64,000 bases of DNA from SZUA-309 sp050185825 (GTDB lineage Bacteria > Pseudomonadota > Gammaproteobacteria > Pseudomonadales > Azotimanducaceae), in contig JBFWZA010000011.1 of the NCBI GenBank assembly GCA_050185825.1, positions 1 to 64,000 of the forward strand, read 5' to 3'. The notes under the pieces are model-generated. The model did no database searches. It was given only the letters and a program-made list of their open reading frames with translations, and was not told where the DNA came from. This document shows positions 7,732 through 16,105 of the stretch, in pieces (the first letter of the stretch is position 1; every line of letters starts with the position of its first letter). The position numbers and the translations under genes were made by a program.

Positions 7732-7914
7732 ATGCAGGGTCGATCCGCGCCGGAACCCATTCAGGCCCCTATTGAGGCCAACAGTGCGCAGGCGGGTGAG
7801 CGCTACGACAGCGCGCAGGACAATCTGGCGCGATTCGTCGTCTATTTCGGCCCTTACATTCTCTGGGGATCACTCGGTGCCATGGCCGGCGTGATCTTCC
7901 TGATCGCCGGCTGA
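7732..7914 (+). CDS. Small single-pass membrane protein (60 residues), unknown function
   Basis: I do not recognise a family. The peptide has a hydrophilic, Glu/Gln-rich N-terminal half (about 1-34) and one strong transmembrane helix at its C-terminus (about 36-59, VVYFGPYILWGSLGAMAGVI). A GGGAG ribosome site lies 8 bases before the ATG. It ends 7 bases before the convergent STAS-like gene. The only nearby regulatory signal is the LexA-like box about 400 bases upstream, with a structured region in between. It could be an SOS-linked membrane peptide or simply a small housekeeping membrane protein. Confidence 0.6.
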   Translation: MQGRSAPEPIQAPIEANSAQAGERYDSAQDNLARFVVYFGPYILWGSLGAMAGVIFLIAG

Positions 7915-7920
7915 GGGCGT

Positions 7921-8331
7921 TCAGCAGCCCGCGGCGCGATGCTCGTCCGGCTCTGCGGCGAACTCCTTGCGGATGAGCCACCTGAGTGCGTGGTCGTAGT
8001 CGTCGAAGACCTCCGTGCCGCCGACGGCGCATGCCAGCCAGTAGATCGCCGCCGACAGTTCCCGGCTCATCTCACCGTCGATCACCACTGCCATGGTGCC
8101 TTCGCGTCCGCGGAACCGCTCGATCACGAATCCGGTGAACGGCTCGGCGGACTCCGCGCCGAGGTCGAGACGCATGCCGCGGAGGTCCGCGAGCAGCGGC
8201 AGGCACGGATCGTAATCCGGTTCCGCAAGGATGGCCTCGGTGAGCTCGTGGAGCTCGGCGACGGTGATCGTGCTTCGCACCTGAACCGTGATGAGCCCGT
8301 CGTCGGTGGCGATGTGGTATTCAGGTGACAT
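7921..8331 (-). CDS. SpoIIAA/STAS-like domain protein
   Basis: The 136-residue soluble protein has an alternating strand/helix pattern: YHIATDDGLITVQVRSTIT, a first helix (AELHELTEAILAEP), LPLLADLRGMRLDL as the central strand and loop, then TMAVVIDGEMSRELSAAIYW, and a final helix after VFDDYDHALRWL. This resembles SpoIIAA/STAS-like proteins found in proteobacteria without a clear role. I chose the ATG at 8329-8331 rather than upstream ones because the protein then begins at the first strand. No partner switch kinase is adjacent. Confidence 0.6.
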   Translation of the reverse strand: MSPEYHIATDDGLITVQVRSTITVAELHELTEAILAEPDYDPCLPLLADLRGMRLDLGAESAEPFTGFVIERFRGREGTMAVVIDGEMSRELSAAIYWLACAVGGTEVFDDYDHALRWLIRKEFAAEPDEHRAAGC

Positions 8332-8468
8332 CGATACAACAGTCCTTTGCAGGCCGCACTGGCACCCCGGCCATACCGGAGGCGGCAAATTTCTTGAGCA
8401 TGCTAGCGGCGCTGGAATGCGGGCACTGTGACGCGGTTCGCAATTGCCTGTGCAACAATCCGCACGGC

Positions 8469-8496
8469 ATGCAGGAGTCGAGATGCAGGAGTCACG
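8469..8496. repeat. 14-base tandem duplication of a start-codon region
   Basis: ATGCAGGAGTCGAG (8469-8482) is followed by ATGCAGGAGTCACG (8483-8496). The first copy carries an ATG that is out of frame and reads only 12 codons before a stop. Its GGAG serves as ribosome site for the second ATG, which I take as the real start. The duplication may lower or tune expression of the downstream flavoprotein. Confidence 0.6.
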
Positions 8497-9631
8497 ACAG
8501 GCGCTGATCGAACGCTTCGAAGCTGCGCGGGAGATCGCGGCGGCCAACGCCGGGTGGGCGGAGTCCCACGGTCGTCTCGCGGACGGGACCGTCAGCGCGC
8601 TGCTCGAAGCCGGTGTGGCGCGTCTCTATCTGCCGGAGTGCCTGGGCGGTCTGGAGGTGGACCCGCTGACCTGTGCGGCAATCACCGAGTCTCTCGCGCA
8701 TGCCGATCCGGCGGCCGCCTGGTTCGTCATGGTCGCCAACGCGGCCAAGCTCGGAGGTGCTGCGTGGTCCGAAGGCCTGGTTCGCGAGCTCTTCGGCAGC
8801 GATCCGGACGTGGTGATCGCGGCCAGCGGTAACCGACCGTTCGACGCGCGTCCGGAAGGCGACGGCTTCGTCGTCTCGGGCGTGAACAGTTTTGTCAGCG
8901 GCTGCCACCACGCGCGCTGGCTGCTGTCTCCGGCGGTGATCGGCGACGAGGTGAGAAGCATCATCCTGCCGATGGGCGAGTGCACGATCGTCGACAACTG
9001 GCATGCACTCGGGATGCGCGGCACCGGCAGCAACGACGTGCGCGCGGACGACGTCTGGATTCCCGCCAGCCACACGGTGGTGATGGCGCCACCGGGTCAG
9101 GCTTCGCGCAACGCCTGTTACCAGGGGACGCTGTACCGTTGCCCGGGCAGGATCATCTTCGCGACCTACGTGCCGGTGACCCTGGCGCTGGCGGCGAGGG
9201 CGCTGGAAGCGCTGGACGATCTCGCCGAAGGCAAGACCCCCTACGCGGAATCGAAGAAGCTCAAGCACCGCGCCATCGCCCAGATCAAGTCGGGCAGGGC
9301 GCTGGCCACCTACCGGGCGGCGCGCGGGCTGTTCGAGGATGCGCTCGGTGAGGCCTGGGCGCGGGCCTGCCGCGGCGAGGAGGCGATGCCGGAGCAGAAG
9401 GCCGATCTCTATCTTGCCGGCACCCATGCCGTGCAGAGCGCGGCGCAGGTGGTGCGCTGGGTGGCGGACGCGGCGGGCTCATCGGTCATCTATCGGGACG
9501 GGCCGCTCGAGCGCATCGTCCGCGACATGGAGACGCTGCGTCACCACGGCTTCGTCAACGAGAGCCGCTACGGCAGCGTCACGCAGCTCCGCTGGGGCGC
9601 ACCGCTGGACTACCCCCTGATGCTGAGATGA
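8483..9631 (+). CDS. Acyl-CoA dehydrogenase-fold flavoprotein, HsaA/group-D monooxygenase type
   Basis: The 382-residue protein has the three-domain acyl-CoA dehydrogenase fold: N-terminal helices, a beta domain with VSGVNSFVSGCHHARW, and a C-terminal helical domain ending in GPLERIVRDMETLRHHGFVN. That ending resembles flavin-dependent monooxygenases such as HsaA (GGxxxxxxxPLQRxxRDxxxxRHH) more than true dehydrogenases, so it probably hydroxylates a substrate using reduced flavin from a separate reductase. The start at ATG 8483 has CAGGAG 5 bases upstream. No reductase gene is adjacent. Confidence 0.78.
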   Translation: MQESRQALIERFEAAREIAAANAGWAESHGRLADGTVSALLEAGVARLYLPECLGGLEVDPLTCAAITESLAHADPAAAWFVMVANAAKLGGAAWSEGLVRELFGSDPDVVIAASGNRPFDARPEGDGFVVSGVNSFVSGCHHARWLLSPAVIGDEVRSIILPMGECTIVDNWHALGMRGTGSNDVRADDVWIPASHTVVMAPPGQASRNACYQGTLYRCPGRIIFATYVPVTLALAARALEALDDLAEGKTPYAESKKLKHRAIAQIKSGRALATYRAARGLFEDALGEAWARACRGEEAMPEQKADLYLAGTHAVQSAAQVVRWVADAAGSSVIYRDGPLERIVRDMETLRHHGFVNESRYGSVTQLRWGAPLDYPLMLR

Positions 9632-9632
9632 C

Positions 9633-9652
9633 GCGTCATCTGCAGATGACGC
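9633..9652. terminator. Perfect palindrome between convergent genes, possible bidirectional terminator
   Basis: GCGTCATCTGCAGATGACGC is an exact 20-base palindrome in the 22-base gap between two convergent genes. It is nested in a wider inverted repeat (GCTGAG at 9622-9627, CTCAGC at 9653-9658). It lacks T-tracts on both sides, so it may stop transcription only with Rho or simply act as a barrier. Confidence 0.5.
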
Positions 9653-9653
9653 C

Positions 9654-10505
9654 TCAGCCGTCGTAGAAGAAGGGCGGGTGCAGGCCGATCAGCCGGCGCT
9701 CCCGATCGGTGCCGGCGCGTTCGGCGGCCTCGACGCTGACCTGGTTCACCTCCCGCGTGGTCTTGAGGCGTTGCGCGATGTCGCGCCGCCCGTAGTGCAC
9801 CTGCAGAAAGTAGCGGCCCGTGTCGCCGGGGAGGGTGGGTAGCCGGCGATGCCAGACGTCGGATACGAACAGGCAGACATCGCCGGCCTTCGCCGGGAGC
9901 GGTTTCACCGCAACGCCGTTGCAGGTGAGGTTCACGTCGTCGTAGCGGTCGGCTGGCGGCGGCACGCCGCACTTGTGGCTGCCCGGGATCACCCCCGTGG
10001 GGCCGCAGGCCAACGGGCAGTCCTTCAGGAAGATGTGGGTGCCGATGGCGAACACCGGGTAGGGAATCCGGTCGTCCCAGGGAATGTCGGGGTCGTGAGG
10101 CACGTGCGGCCCCGCGTCGATGTGCCAGAAGCCGCCGCCATGGCCGTTTTCCGCGCGCGGCGGGTTCTTCCAGCAGGTGTTGGCAATCACGTGGCAGTCC
10201 CCGCCCAGCAGCGGCTCGATCACGGCCAGTATCGCCGGATTGGCGATCGCCTTCTGGGCTTCGGGCGAGCGGTTGAACATCTCGTAGCGGAAGTCCTCGT
10301 CTTCCCCGGGATCGCGGACCCCGTCCGCCCGCCCGTCGCGGGGATAGGCCTCGTAGATCCGGTCGAACGCCTCGATCATGGCCGCCACCTCGTCGGCGTC
10401 GAAGACGCCCTGGAGCTGGGCATAACCCTCCCGCTCGAGGGCGAGCGTGGCGGCCGGCGCGTCGCCTTCGTAGCGGAGGAGATATCCCCTGACCCTTCTC
10501 AACAT
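9654..10505 (-). CDS. Phytanoyl-CoA dioxygenase family protein
   Basis: The 283-residue Fe(II)/2-oxoglutarate oxygenase-like protein has a jelly-roll core with the iron-binding HxD motif (GFWHID, His128 and Asp130) and a distal histidine (DVWHRR, His219), with a downstream arginine in GRYFLQVHYGRR for 2-oxoglutarate. GPTGVIPGSHK is the usual family turn. The ATG is preceded by GGAGG at 8 bases. Such enzymes hydroxylate diverse small molecules, and the substrate cannot be inferred here. It is divergent from the ketopantoate reductase-like gene. Confidence 0.85.
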   Translation of the reverse strand: MLRRVRGYLLRYEGDAPAATLALEREGYAQLQGVFDADEVAAMIEAFDRIYEAYPRDGRADGVRDPGEDEDFRYEMFNRSPEAQKAIANPAILAVIEPLLGGDCHVIANTCWKNPPRAENGHGGGFWHIDAGPHVPHDPDIPWDDRIPYPVFAIGTHIFLKDCPLACGPTGVIPGSHKCGVPPPADRYDDVNLTCNGVAVKPLPAKAGDVCLFVSDVWHRRLPTLPGDTGRYFLQVHYGRRDIAQRLKTTREVNQVSVEAAERAGTDRERRLIGLHPPFFYDG

Positions 10506-10581
10506 TTGCGCAACCTCCTCCAGGGCCCCTACAGTTGACCGGGTTCAAGTCTACCGCGCCAACCAATTCGTAAGGGAGCTC

Positions 10582-11601
10582 ATGCGGGTCATCATCTACG
10601 GTGCCGGAGGCATCGGCGGAACCATCGGCGCCCGGCTGCACCTGGCCGGGACGGACGTGCTGCTGATCGCCCGGGGAGCGCATCTCGAAGCGCTGAAGAC
10701 GGCAGGGCTCACCTTCGCCGCGCCCGACGGCGTGCACCACCTGCGCCTGCCGGTGGCCGGCCATCCCGAAGACGTGGTCTGGTCGCCGGACGACGTGGTG
10801 CTGCTCACCGTGAAGACCCAGCACACCACTGCGGCGCTGGAAGACCTCGCTGCGGCAGCCGGCCACGACGTGCCGGTGGTCTGTGCCCAGAACGGCGTCG
10901 CCAACGAGCGCATGGCGCTGCGCCGCTTCGCCAGGGTCTACGGCATGCTGGTGAACCTGCCGGCCATTCATCTCAGGCCCGGGGAGGTGGTGACCCACGC
11001 CGCCGGCGCGGGCGGCATCCTCGACACCGGCCGCTATCCCGAGGACGTGGATGAGCTTGTCACAGAGCTGATGGCCAGACTACGGGCTGCCGGCTTCAGC
11101 GCCGAGCCGGATCCGAAGGTGATGCGCAAGAAGTACGCGAAGCTCTTGATGAACCTCGGCAACATCGTCCAGGCGGCGACGGTATCTGCGGCGGGAGAAG
11201 GCGAGCAGGCGTCCACTCCGGAGGATGCGGCGACGCTGAAGGACGTCTACGGGCTGCTGCGCGCGGAGGCGCTGGCCTGCTTCGCGGCGGCGGGCATCGA
11301 CTGCGCCAGCCGCGAGGAGGTGCGCGCCCGGCACGAGAACACCTACCGGATGGTGGACGTGCCCGGCTACGCGCGGCCCGGCGGCTCGTCCTGGCAGAGC
11401 CTGTCCCGGGGTACGGGGAACGTGGAAACGGACTACCTGAACGGCGAGATCTCGCTGCTCGGCAGCCTCCACGGCGTGCCGACGCCGGCGAACCGCGCCT
11501 GCCAGGCCATCGCCACCCGCATGGTCCGGGAGCGGCTGCCCGTGGGCAGCTTCCGGCCGGCGGAGCTGCTCGAGATGATGCGTGGCGTTGAAAAGTCCTG
11601 A
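10582..11601 (+). CDS. Ketopantoate reductase family (PanE/ApbA) oxidoreductase
   Basis: The 339-residue NADPH-dependent reductase begins with the Rossmann motif GAGGIGG (residues 7-13), and the family segments LLTVKTQ, CAQNGVANE, KYAKLLMNLGN and the C-terminal NGEISLLGSLHGVPTPAN are all visible. True PanE makes pantoate for coenzyme A. This copy sits among catabolic genes, so it may reduce another 2-oxo acid. A GGGAG site lies before the ATG. It begins a plus-strand run of four genes. Confidence 0.85.
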   Translation: MRVIIYGAGGIGGTIGARLHLAGTDVLLIARGAHLEALKTAGLTFAAPDGVHHLRLPVAGHPEDVVWSPDDVVLLTVKTQHTTAALEDLAAAAGHDVPVVCAQNGVANERMALRRFARVYGMLVNLPAIHLRPGEVVTHAAGAGGILDTGRYPEDVDELVTELMARLRAAGFSAEPDPKVMRKKYAKLLMNLGNIVQAATVSAAGEGEQASTPEDAATLKDVYGLLRAEALACFAAAGIDCASREEVRARHENTYRMVDVPGYARPGGSSWQSLSRGTGNVETDYLNGEISLLGSLHGVPTPANRACQAIATRMVRERLPVGSFRPAELLEMMRGVEKS

Positions 11602-11628
11602 ATCCGATTGCTGGAAAGTGGAGGGAAC

Positions 11629-12048
11629 ATGATCGAGCTCGACGACGAGGTGAGGAAACGGCTGGCCGAAGCCATCGACAGCGGCAACGTGCTCACCGCC
11701 GCCTACGTGGACGAGGCGGGCAAGCCCCACATCTCCTTCTACGGCAGCACCCACGTGCACGCGCCCGACTGTCTGGCGCTCTGGGTACGCAAGCCGGACA
11801 GCGAGCTGCTGAAGACCCTGCCGGAGCGTCCGCACATGGCCTTCATCTACGGCGACGTGGCCAATCGGGTGTACTACACCTTCGAAGGCCGCGGACGGGT
11901 GGCGGAGCGCGTGCGCGCACGTGTTTACGACGAGATGCACCCCATCGAGCGGCGTTTCGATCCGGAGGCGAAGGGCGTACCGGTGGTGGTCGAGCTCGAC
12001 CGGTTCACGATGCTGTCGACGGCAGGCAAGGTGGTTCAGGAGCGCTGA
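11629..12048 (+). CDS. Pyridoxamine 5'-phosphate oxidase-like split-barrel protein
   Basis: The 139-residue protein has the FMN-binding split beta-barrel pattern: LAEAIDSGNVLTAAYVDEAG, KPHISFYGSTHVHAPDCLAL, then RPHMAFIYGDVANRVYYTFE and GRGRVAER. Members of this family bind FMN, F420 or heme and are often uncharacterised reductases. I start at the ATG at 11629, which has GGAGGG 4 bases upstream. It lies 27 bases after the reductase gene and 6 bases before the MFS gene. Confidence 0.75.
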   Translation: MIELDDEVRKRLAEAIDSGNVLTAAYVDEAGKPHISFYGSTHVHAPDCLALWVRKPDSELLKTLPERPHMAFIYGDVANRVYYTFEGRGRVAERVRARVYDEMHPIERRFDPEAKGVPVVVELDRFTMLSTAGKVVQER

Positions 12049-12054
12049 GCCGGC

Positions 12055-13281
12055 TTGGACAGCTATCGCTTCTACCTGGCCGCGCGGGTCTGGTACGCCG
12101 TCTGCTGGACTACCATGATCACGGTGAGCCTCGTGTTCATGGTGGAGGTTGCCGGGCTCGATCCGCTGCAGATGGTGCTGGTCGGCACGGTGCTTGAGCT
12201 GTCCGTGTTCCTCTTCGAGGTGCCGACCGGGGTGGTCGCCGACGCGGTCAGCCGCCGGCTTTCCGTGATCATCGGCCATGCGCTGCTTGGTGCGGGCTTC
12301 GGGGCCATGGTGTTCTGGCCGGTGTTTCCCGTGATTCTGCTCTGCCAGGTGGTGTGGGGATTCGGCTGGACGTTCATCAGCGGCGCCTATCCCGCGTGGC
12401 TCACCTCCGAGGTGGGCGTCGGCCGGGCCAACGAGGCGTTCCTGCGCGGTGCCCAGCTCGGCCACGTGGGTGCCTTTGTCGGCATCGGGATCGCCATCGC
12501 CCTGGCGCACGTGTCGCTCGCGCTGCCCATCGTTGCGGGCGCTTCCGGTATCGTTCTGCTCGCGGTCGCAATGGCGCTCTTCATGCGCGAAGATCACTTC
12601 GAGCCCGCCGCGGGCGACGAGCGGGCGAGCTGGGGTGCCATGGGCCGGGTACTCGCTGCCGGCGTGTCGGAGGTGCGGGGTCATCGGCTGCTGCTGCTCA
12701 TGATCGCGGTGACGGCGACCTTCGGCGCCTTCAGCGAAGGTGTGGACCGGCTGTTCACGCCCTTTCTCATCGAGCGCTTCGAGTTCCCGCCGCTGGGTGC
12801 TCTCGACACGGTGGCCTGGTGGGGCGTGATCGCCGCGGTATCCAGCGCAGCCGGTCTCGCGGCGACGACCATCGCCCGAAGGCGGCTGGATCTCGGCCGG
12901 CAGCGACGCCTCACCGGTGTGCTGGCGGCCTGCCTCGGCGGCATCAGCGTGGCCGTTCTGCTCATGGCGAGCGTGCCGGGCTTCTATGCCGTGCTCGGGT
13001 GCTTCTGGCTGGTGGGGGCGCTGCGCAGCGTCTACGACCCGCTGATGACGGCCTGGCTGAACCGGCTCCTGCCCGAGTCGTCTCGTGCCACCCTGTTCTC
13101 GCTGTTCGGTCAGTCGGATGCGGTGGGGCAGGTGGTCGGCGGCCCGATGCTCGGCTACGCGGCACGCGCGTTCGGCATCTCCACGGCGCTCGCGGCGGCG
13201 GCGGTGGCGCTGCTGCCGGCGCTGCCGCTCTACCATAGAATGTCCCGGGTGCTCGAACCGGACCGGGAGGGAGAAGGGTGA
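12055..13281 (+). CDS. Major facilitator superfamily transporter
   Basis: The 408-residue inner-membrane protein has about 12 predicted helices and the loop-2 signature FEVPTGVVADAVSRRLSV typical of MFS members close to the MdfA/YxiO-like group. The start is a TTG (12055) 7 bases after the previous stop; the first helix begins at once (FYLAARVWYAVCW). The substrate is unknown. It ends in a GTGA overlap with the following gene, so the run 10582-13892 is probably one operon. Confidence 0.83.
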   Translation: MDSYRFYLAARVWYAVCWTTMITVSLVFMVEVAGLDPLQMVLVGTVLELSVFLFEVPTGVVADAVSRRLSVIIGHALLGAGFGAMVFWPVFPVILLCQVVWGFGWTFISGAYPAWLTSEVGVGRANEAFLRGAQLGHVGAFVGIGIAIALAHVSLALPIVAGASGIVLLAVAMALFMREDHFEPAAGDERASWGAMGRVLAAGVSEVRGHRLLLLMIAVTATFGAFSEGVDRLFTPFLIERFEFPPLGALDTVAWWGVIAAVSSAAGLAATTIARRRLDLGRQRRLTGVLAACLGGISVAVLLMASVPGFYAVLGCFWLVGALRSVYDPLMTAWLNRLLPESSRATLFSLFGQSDAVGQVVGGPMLGYAARAFGISTALAAAAVALLPALPLYHRMSRVLEPDREGEG

Positions 13282-13892
13282 CACCGACCTACTGCTATCT
13301 GCACCTGCGCGGCAGCGGCCGCGACCAGACCCAGCTCAGACAGGCCCTGACCGGGCAGGTGCTCGGCGCCTGGCGGCAGAGCGGCATCACCGTCTGGGGC
13401 ATCTGGGAAGGCCTGTTCGGCGTCGCCAGCAACGAGCTGATCGTGATGGCCGCCTCGGCCGCGGAGCTCACAGCCGACGCCTTCACCGCGGCGCTGCCGG
13501 AAGGTGTCACGGCGCTGGATGTGCTCACCCTGCGGCCCACGGTGCGGCCGGATGGCACTGCACCCTGCGACCGGCCGGGACTCTATGTGTTCCGCTTCTT
13601 CCGGGTCCGGGATCAGGACGTGGACGAGGTTGCCGCGCTGTCCAGGGAAGCCTGGGAGACCTTCGAGAACACCGACGCCTACCGGGCGGAGCCGCAGGGG
13701 CTGTTCCGCTCCGCGGTGCCTTCGGCAACGTGGGGACGCATGTTGCTCGTGACCTGGTACGACGGTCTGGAGTCCTGGCAGACCTCGCGACGCCCCGCGC
13801 CGGAGGCTACCGAGAACTTTCAGCGACGCCGGGGGCTCACCGACGGCACGGTTGCGCTGGCGACGCGCCTGGTAACGGACTTTCCCCCTTGA
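13278..13892 (+). CDS. Dimeric alpha/beta-barrel-like protein, unknown function
   Basis: The 204-residue protein appears to contain two ferredoxin-like halves (about 1-90 and 100-204). The second, with LYVFRFFRVRDQDVDEVAAL, AWETFENTDAYRAEPQGLFR and LLVTWYDGLESWQ, resembles NIPSNAP/dimeric alpha-beta barrel proteins. No signal peptide or catalytic motif stands out. It overlaps the MFS gene by 4 bases (GTGA) and closes that operon. Confidence 0.6.
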   Translation: MTPTYCYLHLRGSGRDQTQLRQALTGQVLGAWRQSGITVWGIWEGLFGVASNELIVMAASAAELTADAFTAALPEGVTALDVLTLRPTVRPDGTAPCDRPGLYVFRFFRVRDQDVDEVAALSREAWETFENTDAYRAEPQGLFRSAVPSATWGRMLLVTWYDGLESWQTSRRPAPEATENFQRRRGLTDGTVALATRLVTDFPP

Positions 13893-13941
13893 TCACGCCC
13901 CGTTGATCGCGGCCGGCTGATCGCGCCTGGCAGACCGCGGC

Positions 13942-14421
13942 TCAGCAGTCCGCTTTGCGCACGGCGTTCCAGCGCGATTCCTCAGCATCGTAGCGGCGGT
14001 CCTCTGTGGCCGTGTAGCCCTTGCGCCGCGTCTCGGCCAGCGCTGCGAGCGCGTCCTTCGCGGCGTCGCAGCGCTGCCGTGCCTCGGCACGCTCGGCGCT
14101 GCTGCGCGCCGCCGACTGGCGGTACAGCCGCGCCCGGCGTTCCCGATCCGCGGCGAGCCGGCGCTCCAGCCGCTCGAGAGCGGCCCGTTCCGAGCTACTG
14201 AGCGACGCGGTGCGGACGACGGTGAGGTTGCCGTCACCGCCTGGCAGCGCGGACGCTTCGGCGCCGCTCGGACAGCCGAACTGGGTGAAGATCCGCCGGC
14301 CGTCCGCATCGATGCAGGCGGTGACGGCGGCGTGGCCGGCCGGGCAGGTGGCGTTCAGCAGCAGATCGCTGAACAGCAGGCAGAGGCAGCAGGCGGCGGC
14401 CTGCCGGAAACGAGCACCCAA
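13942..14421 (-). CDS. Secreted DUF4124-like protein with coiled coil
   Basis: The 159-residue protein has an N-terminal signal peptide (about 1-31). A short DUF4124-like segment follows (ACIDADGRRIFTQFGCPSG, about 35-53), then a charged, Arg/Ala-rich helical region (about 73-145) likely to form a coiled coil, and a C-terminal cysteine. DUF4124 proteins are periplasmic and of unknown function. It lies upstream-divergent of nothing obvious and is convergent with the 13278 gene. Confidence 0.6.
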   Translation of the reverse strand: MGARFRQAAACCLCLLFSDLLLNATCPAGHAAVTACIDADGRRIFTQFGCPSGAEASALPGGDGNLTVVRTASLSSSERAALERLERRLAADRERRARLYRQSAARSSAERAEARQRCDAAKDALAALAETRRKGYTATEDRRYDAEESRWNAVRKADC

Positions 14422-14480
14422 AGCGGCTCCTCGAAGACCGGATCGGGAGAGTGTTGCCGGGATGCGCAGCGCGCGGCAGG

Positions 14481-14514
14481 CGCCGATGACGCCGCGCTGC
14501 GTGCGTCATCGGCG
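14481..14514. terminator. 11-bp hairpin after cysK
   Basis: CGCCGATGACG (14481-14491) pairs exactly with CGTCATCGGCG (14504-14514) around a 12-base loop, 17 bases beyond the cysK stop. There is no T-tract on the minus strand, so this would be a Rho-assisted or processing hairpin rather than a classical terminator. Confidence 0.55.
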
Positions 14515-14531
14515 TTGCCGAGGATCGCGGA

Positions 14532-15485
14532 TCAGAGGCTGTCGAGCCAGTCGTCGTCCGAGCCTTCGTTGATGCCTTCGAACAGGAACGTGGACATGTA
14601 GCGCTCGCCCGTGTCCGGCAGCATCACCACGAAGACGCTGCCCTTCGGCGCCGTCTCCGCCACCTGCAGCGCGGCGGTGAGGGTCCCGCCTGCGGAAACG
14701 CCGACGAAGATGCCTTCCTGACGGGCCAGCGCCAGCGCCGCATCCCGGGCCTTGTTCTGGTTCACGGCCACGATCTGGTCGGCCACCTCCCGATCGAGCA
14801 CCGCCGGCACGAAGTCCGGCGTCCAGCCCTGGATCATGTGCGGGCTCCACTCGCCACCGGCGAGCAGCGAGGCCTGCTCCGGCTCCGCGGCGATGATGCG
14901 GATGTCCGGTCTCGCCGCCTTCAGCACCCGTCCGGCTCCGGTCAGCGTGCCGCCGGTGCCCCAGCCGGTGACCCAGAAGTCGAGCCGTTCACCGGCGAAG
15001 TCCTTGAGGATCTCCGGACCCGTGGTGCTGGCGTGATAGGCCGGGTTCGCCGGGTTCTCGAACTGCCGCGCCAGGAACCAGCCGTGCTCGGCGGCGAGCT
15101 GCTCCGCCTTCCTGACCATGCCGCTGCCCCGCTCTGCGGCGGGGGTGAGAATCACCTTGGCGCCCAGGGCGCGCATGATCTTGCGCCGCTCGATGGAGAA
15201 GGACTCGGCCATGGTGGCGACGAAGGGATGCCCGGTGGCGGCGCAGACCATGGCCAGCGCGATGCCCGTGTTGCCGGAGGTGGCCTCGACGACCGTCTGG
15301 CCGGGCGCGAGCGCGCCGGAGTCCGTGGCGTCCTTGATGATGGCGTAGGCGAGGCGGTCCTTCACCGATGCCAGCGGATTGAAGGACTCCACCTTCACGT
15401 ACATGGTGACGTGATCGGGTGCCACGCGGTTCAGGCGGACGATCGGCGTGTTGCCGATGGTCTGCAGAATATTGTCGTAAATCAT
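14532..15485 (-). CDS. cysK: Cysteine synthase A (O-acetylserine sulfhydrylase)
   Basis: The 317-residue PLP enzyme makes cysteine from O-acetylserine and sulfide. The PLP lysine lies in ASVKDR (Lys42), the substrate loop TSGNTG is at 69-74, and the phosphate-binding GTGGT is near residue 176. The start ATG 15483-15485 (MIYDNILQTIGNTPIVRLNR) follows a strong GGAGGAGG site; a longer open frame upstream is non-coding. With cysQ, gshA and two gamma-glutamyltranspeptidases nearby, the window is rich in thiol metabolism, although these genes do not form an operon. Confidence 0.95.
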   Translation of the reverse strand: MIYDNILQTIGNTPIVRLNRVAPDHVTMYVKVESFNPLASVKDRLAYAIIKDATDSGALAPGQTVVEATSGNTGIALAMVCAATGHPFVATMAESFSIERRKIMRALGAKVILTPAAERGSGMVRKAEQLAAEHGWFLARQFENPANPAYHASTTGPEILKDFAGERLDFWVTGWGTGGTLTGAGRVLKAARPDIRIIAAEPEQASLLAGGEWSPHMIQGWTPDFVPAVLDREVADQIVAVNQNKARDAALALARQEGIFVGVSAGGTLTAALQVAETAPKGSVFVVMLPDTGERYMSTFLFEGINEGSDDDWLDSL

Positions 15486-15768
15486 CGTTGCCTCCTCCCG
15501 GAATGTTCCCGGCCGGCAGCCTCTCGAAACCGCCTGCCCGGGGACGCAAACCTTACCCCAGGGCCCCGGGAGCAGACCAGTCCGGCACGGAGACCGCCCC
15601 GGCCCGGCGCGGAGCAATTGCACGCTGCACATTTCCAGGCGCCGGATGACCGAATTTGTGCGTCGGGTCCCGAACCGGTGCGGATCGAGGGGAATAATGA
15701 GGCCTTTGCGACGCTCATCCCGGCAGGCGCTCCCGCAGGCCCGGCCGGGCGGGACATTGGAGACCGAC

Positions 15769-16023
15769 GTGCAGCGATTCGAAGTGTTACAGGACTGGAT
15801 CCGGGTGGAGAACTACGAGGTGGACGCCGGCGAGGTGCGCACCTTCGAGTTCCATGTCGTGCGGGATGAGGACGGGCGCCGGGTCACCATGACCATCAAA
15901 TGTCTGGACGATGCCGAGAACACGGTCCGTCTCGACCCGACGGTGATCGGCACCGCGGACGTCTCCTTTCCGGATCTGGCCGAGCGCCGGATCCGCCGCC
16001 TCTACCAGATGGGCCTGATCTGA
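15769..16023 (+). CDS. Small conserved-looking cytoplasmic protein (84 residues)
   Basis: I do not recognise a family. The GTG start at 15769 has TTGGAG 6 bases upstream and gives VQRFEVLQDWIRVENYEVDA. The protein is acidic, with beta-rich periodicity (RTFEFHVVRDEDGRRVTMTI) and a C-terminal helix (DLAERRIRRLYQMGLI). A longer upstream frame reads GC-rich sequence without coding character. It stands alone between cysK and the glutamyltranspeptidase genes. Confidence 0.6.
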   Translation: MQRFEVLQDWIRVENYEVDAGEVRTFEFHVVRDEDGRRVTMTIKCLDDAENTVRLDPTVIGTADVSFPDLAERRIRRLYQMGLI

Positions 16024-16105
16024 TCCCGGCCCCCTGAAGGGTTCGCCTTGACGGGCCTGGGGCTCGCCGGCAAGGTTGCGCGCTGACGCTGCGCGGACCT
16101 TCTGC

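Noticed and set aside
11080..13284. A 734-codon minus-strand frame opposite the reductase, split-barrel and MFS genes
   Set aside because: Antisense to three recognised genes, His/Arg/Gln-rich, with no motif.
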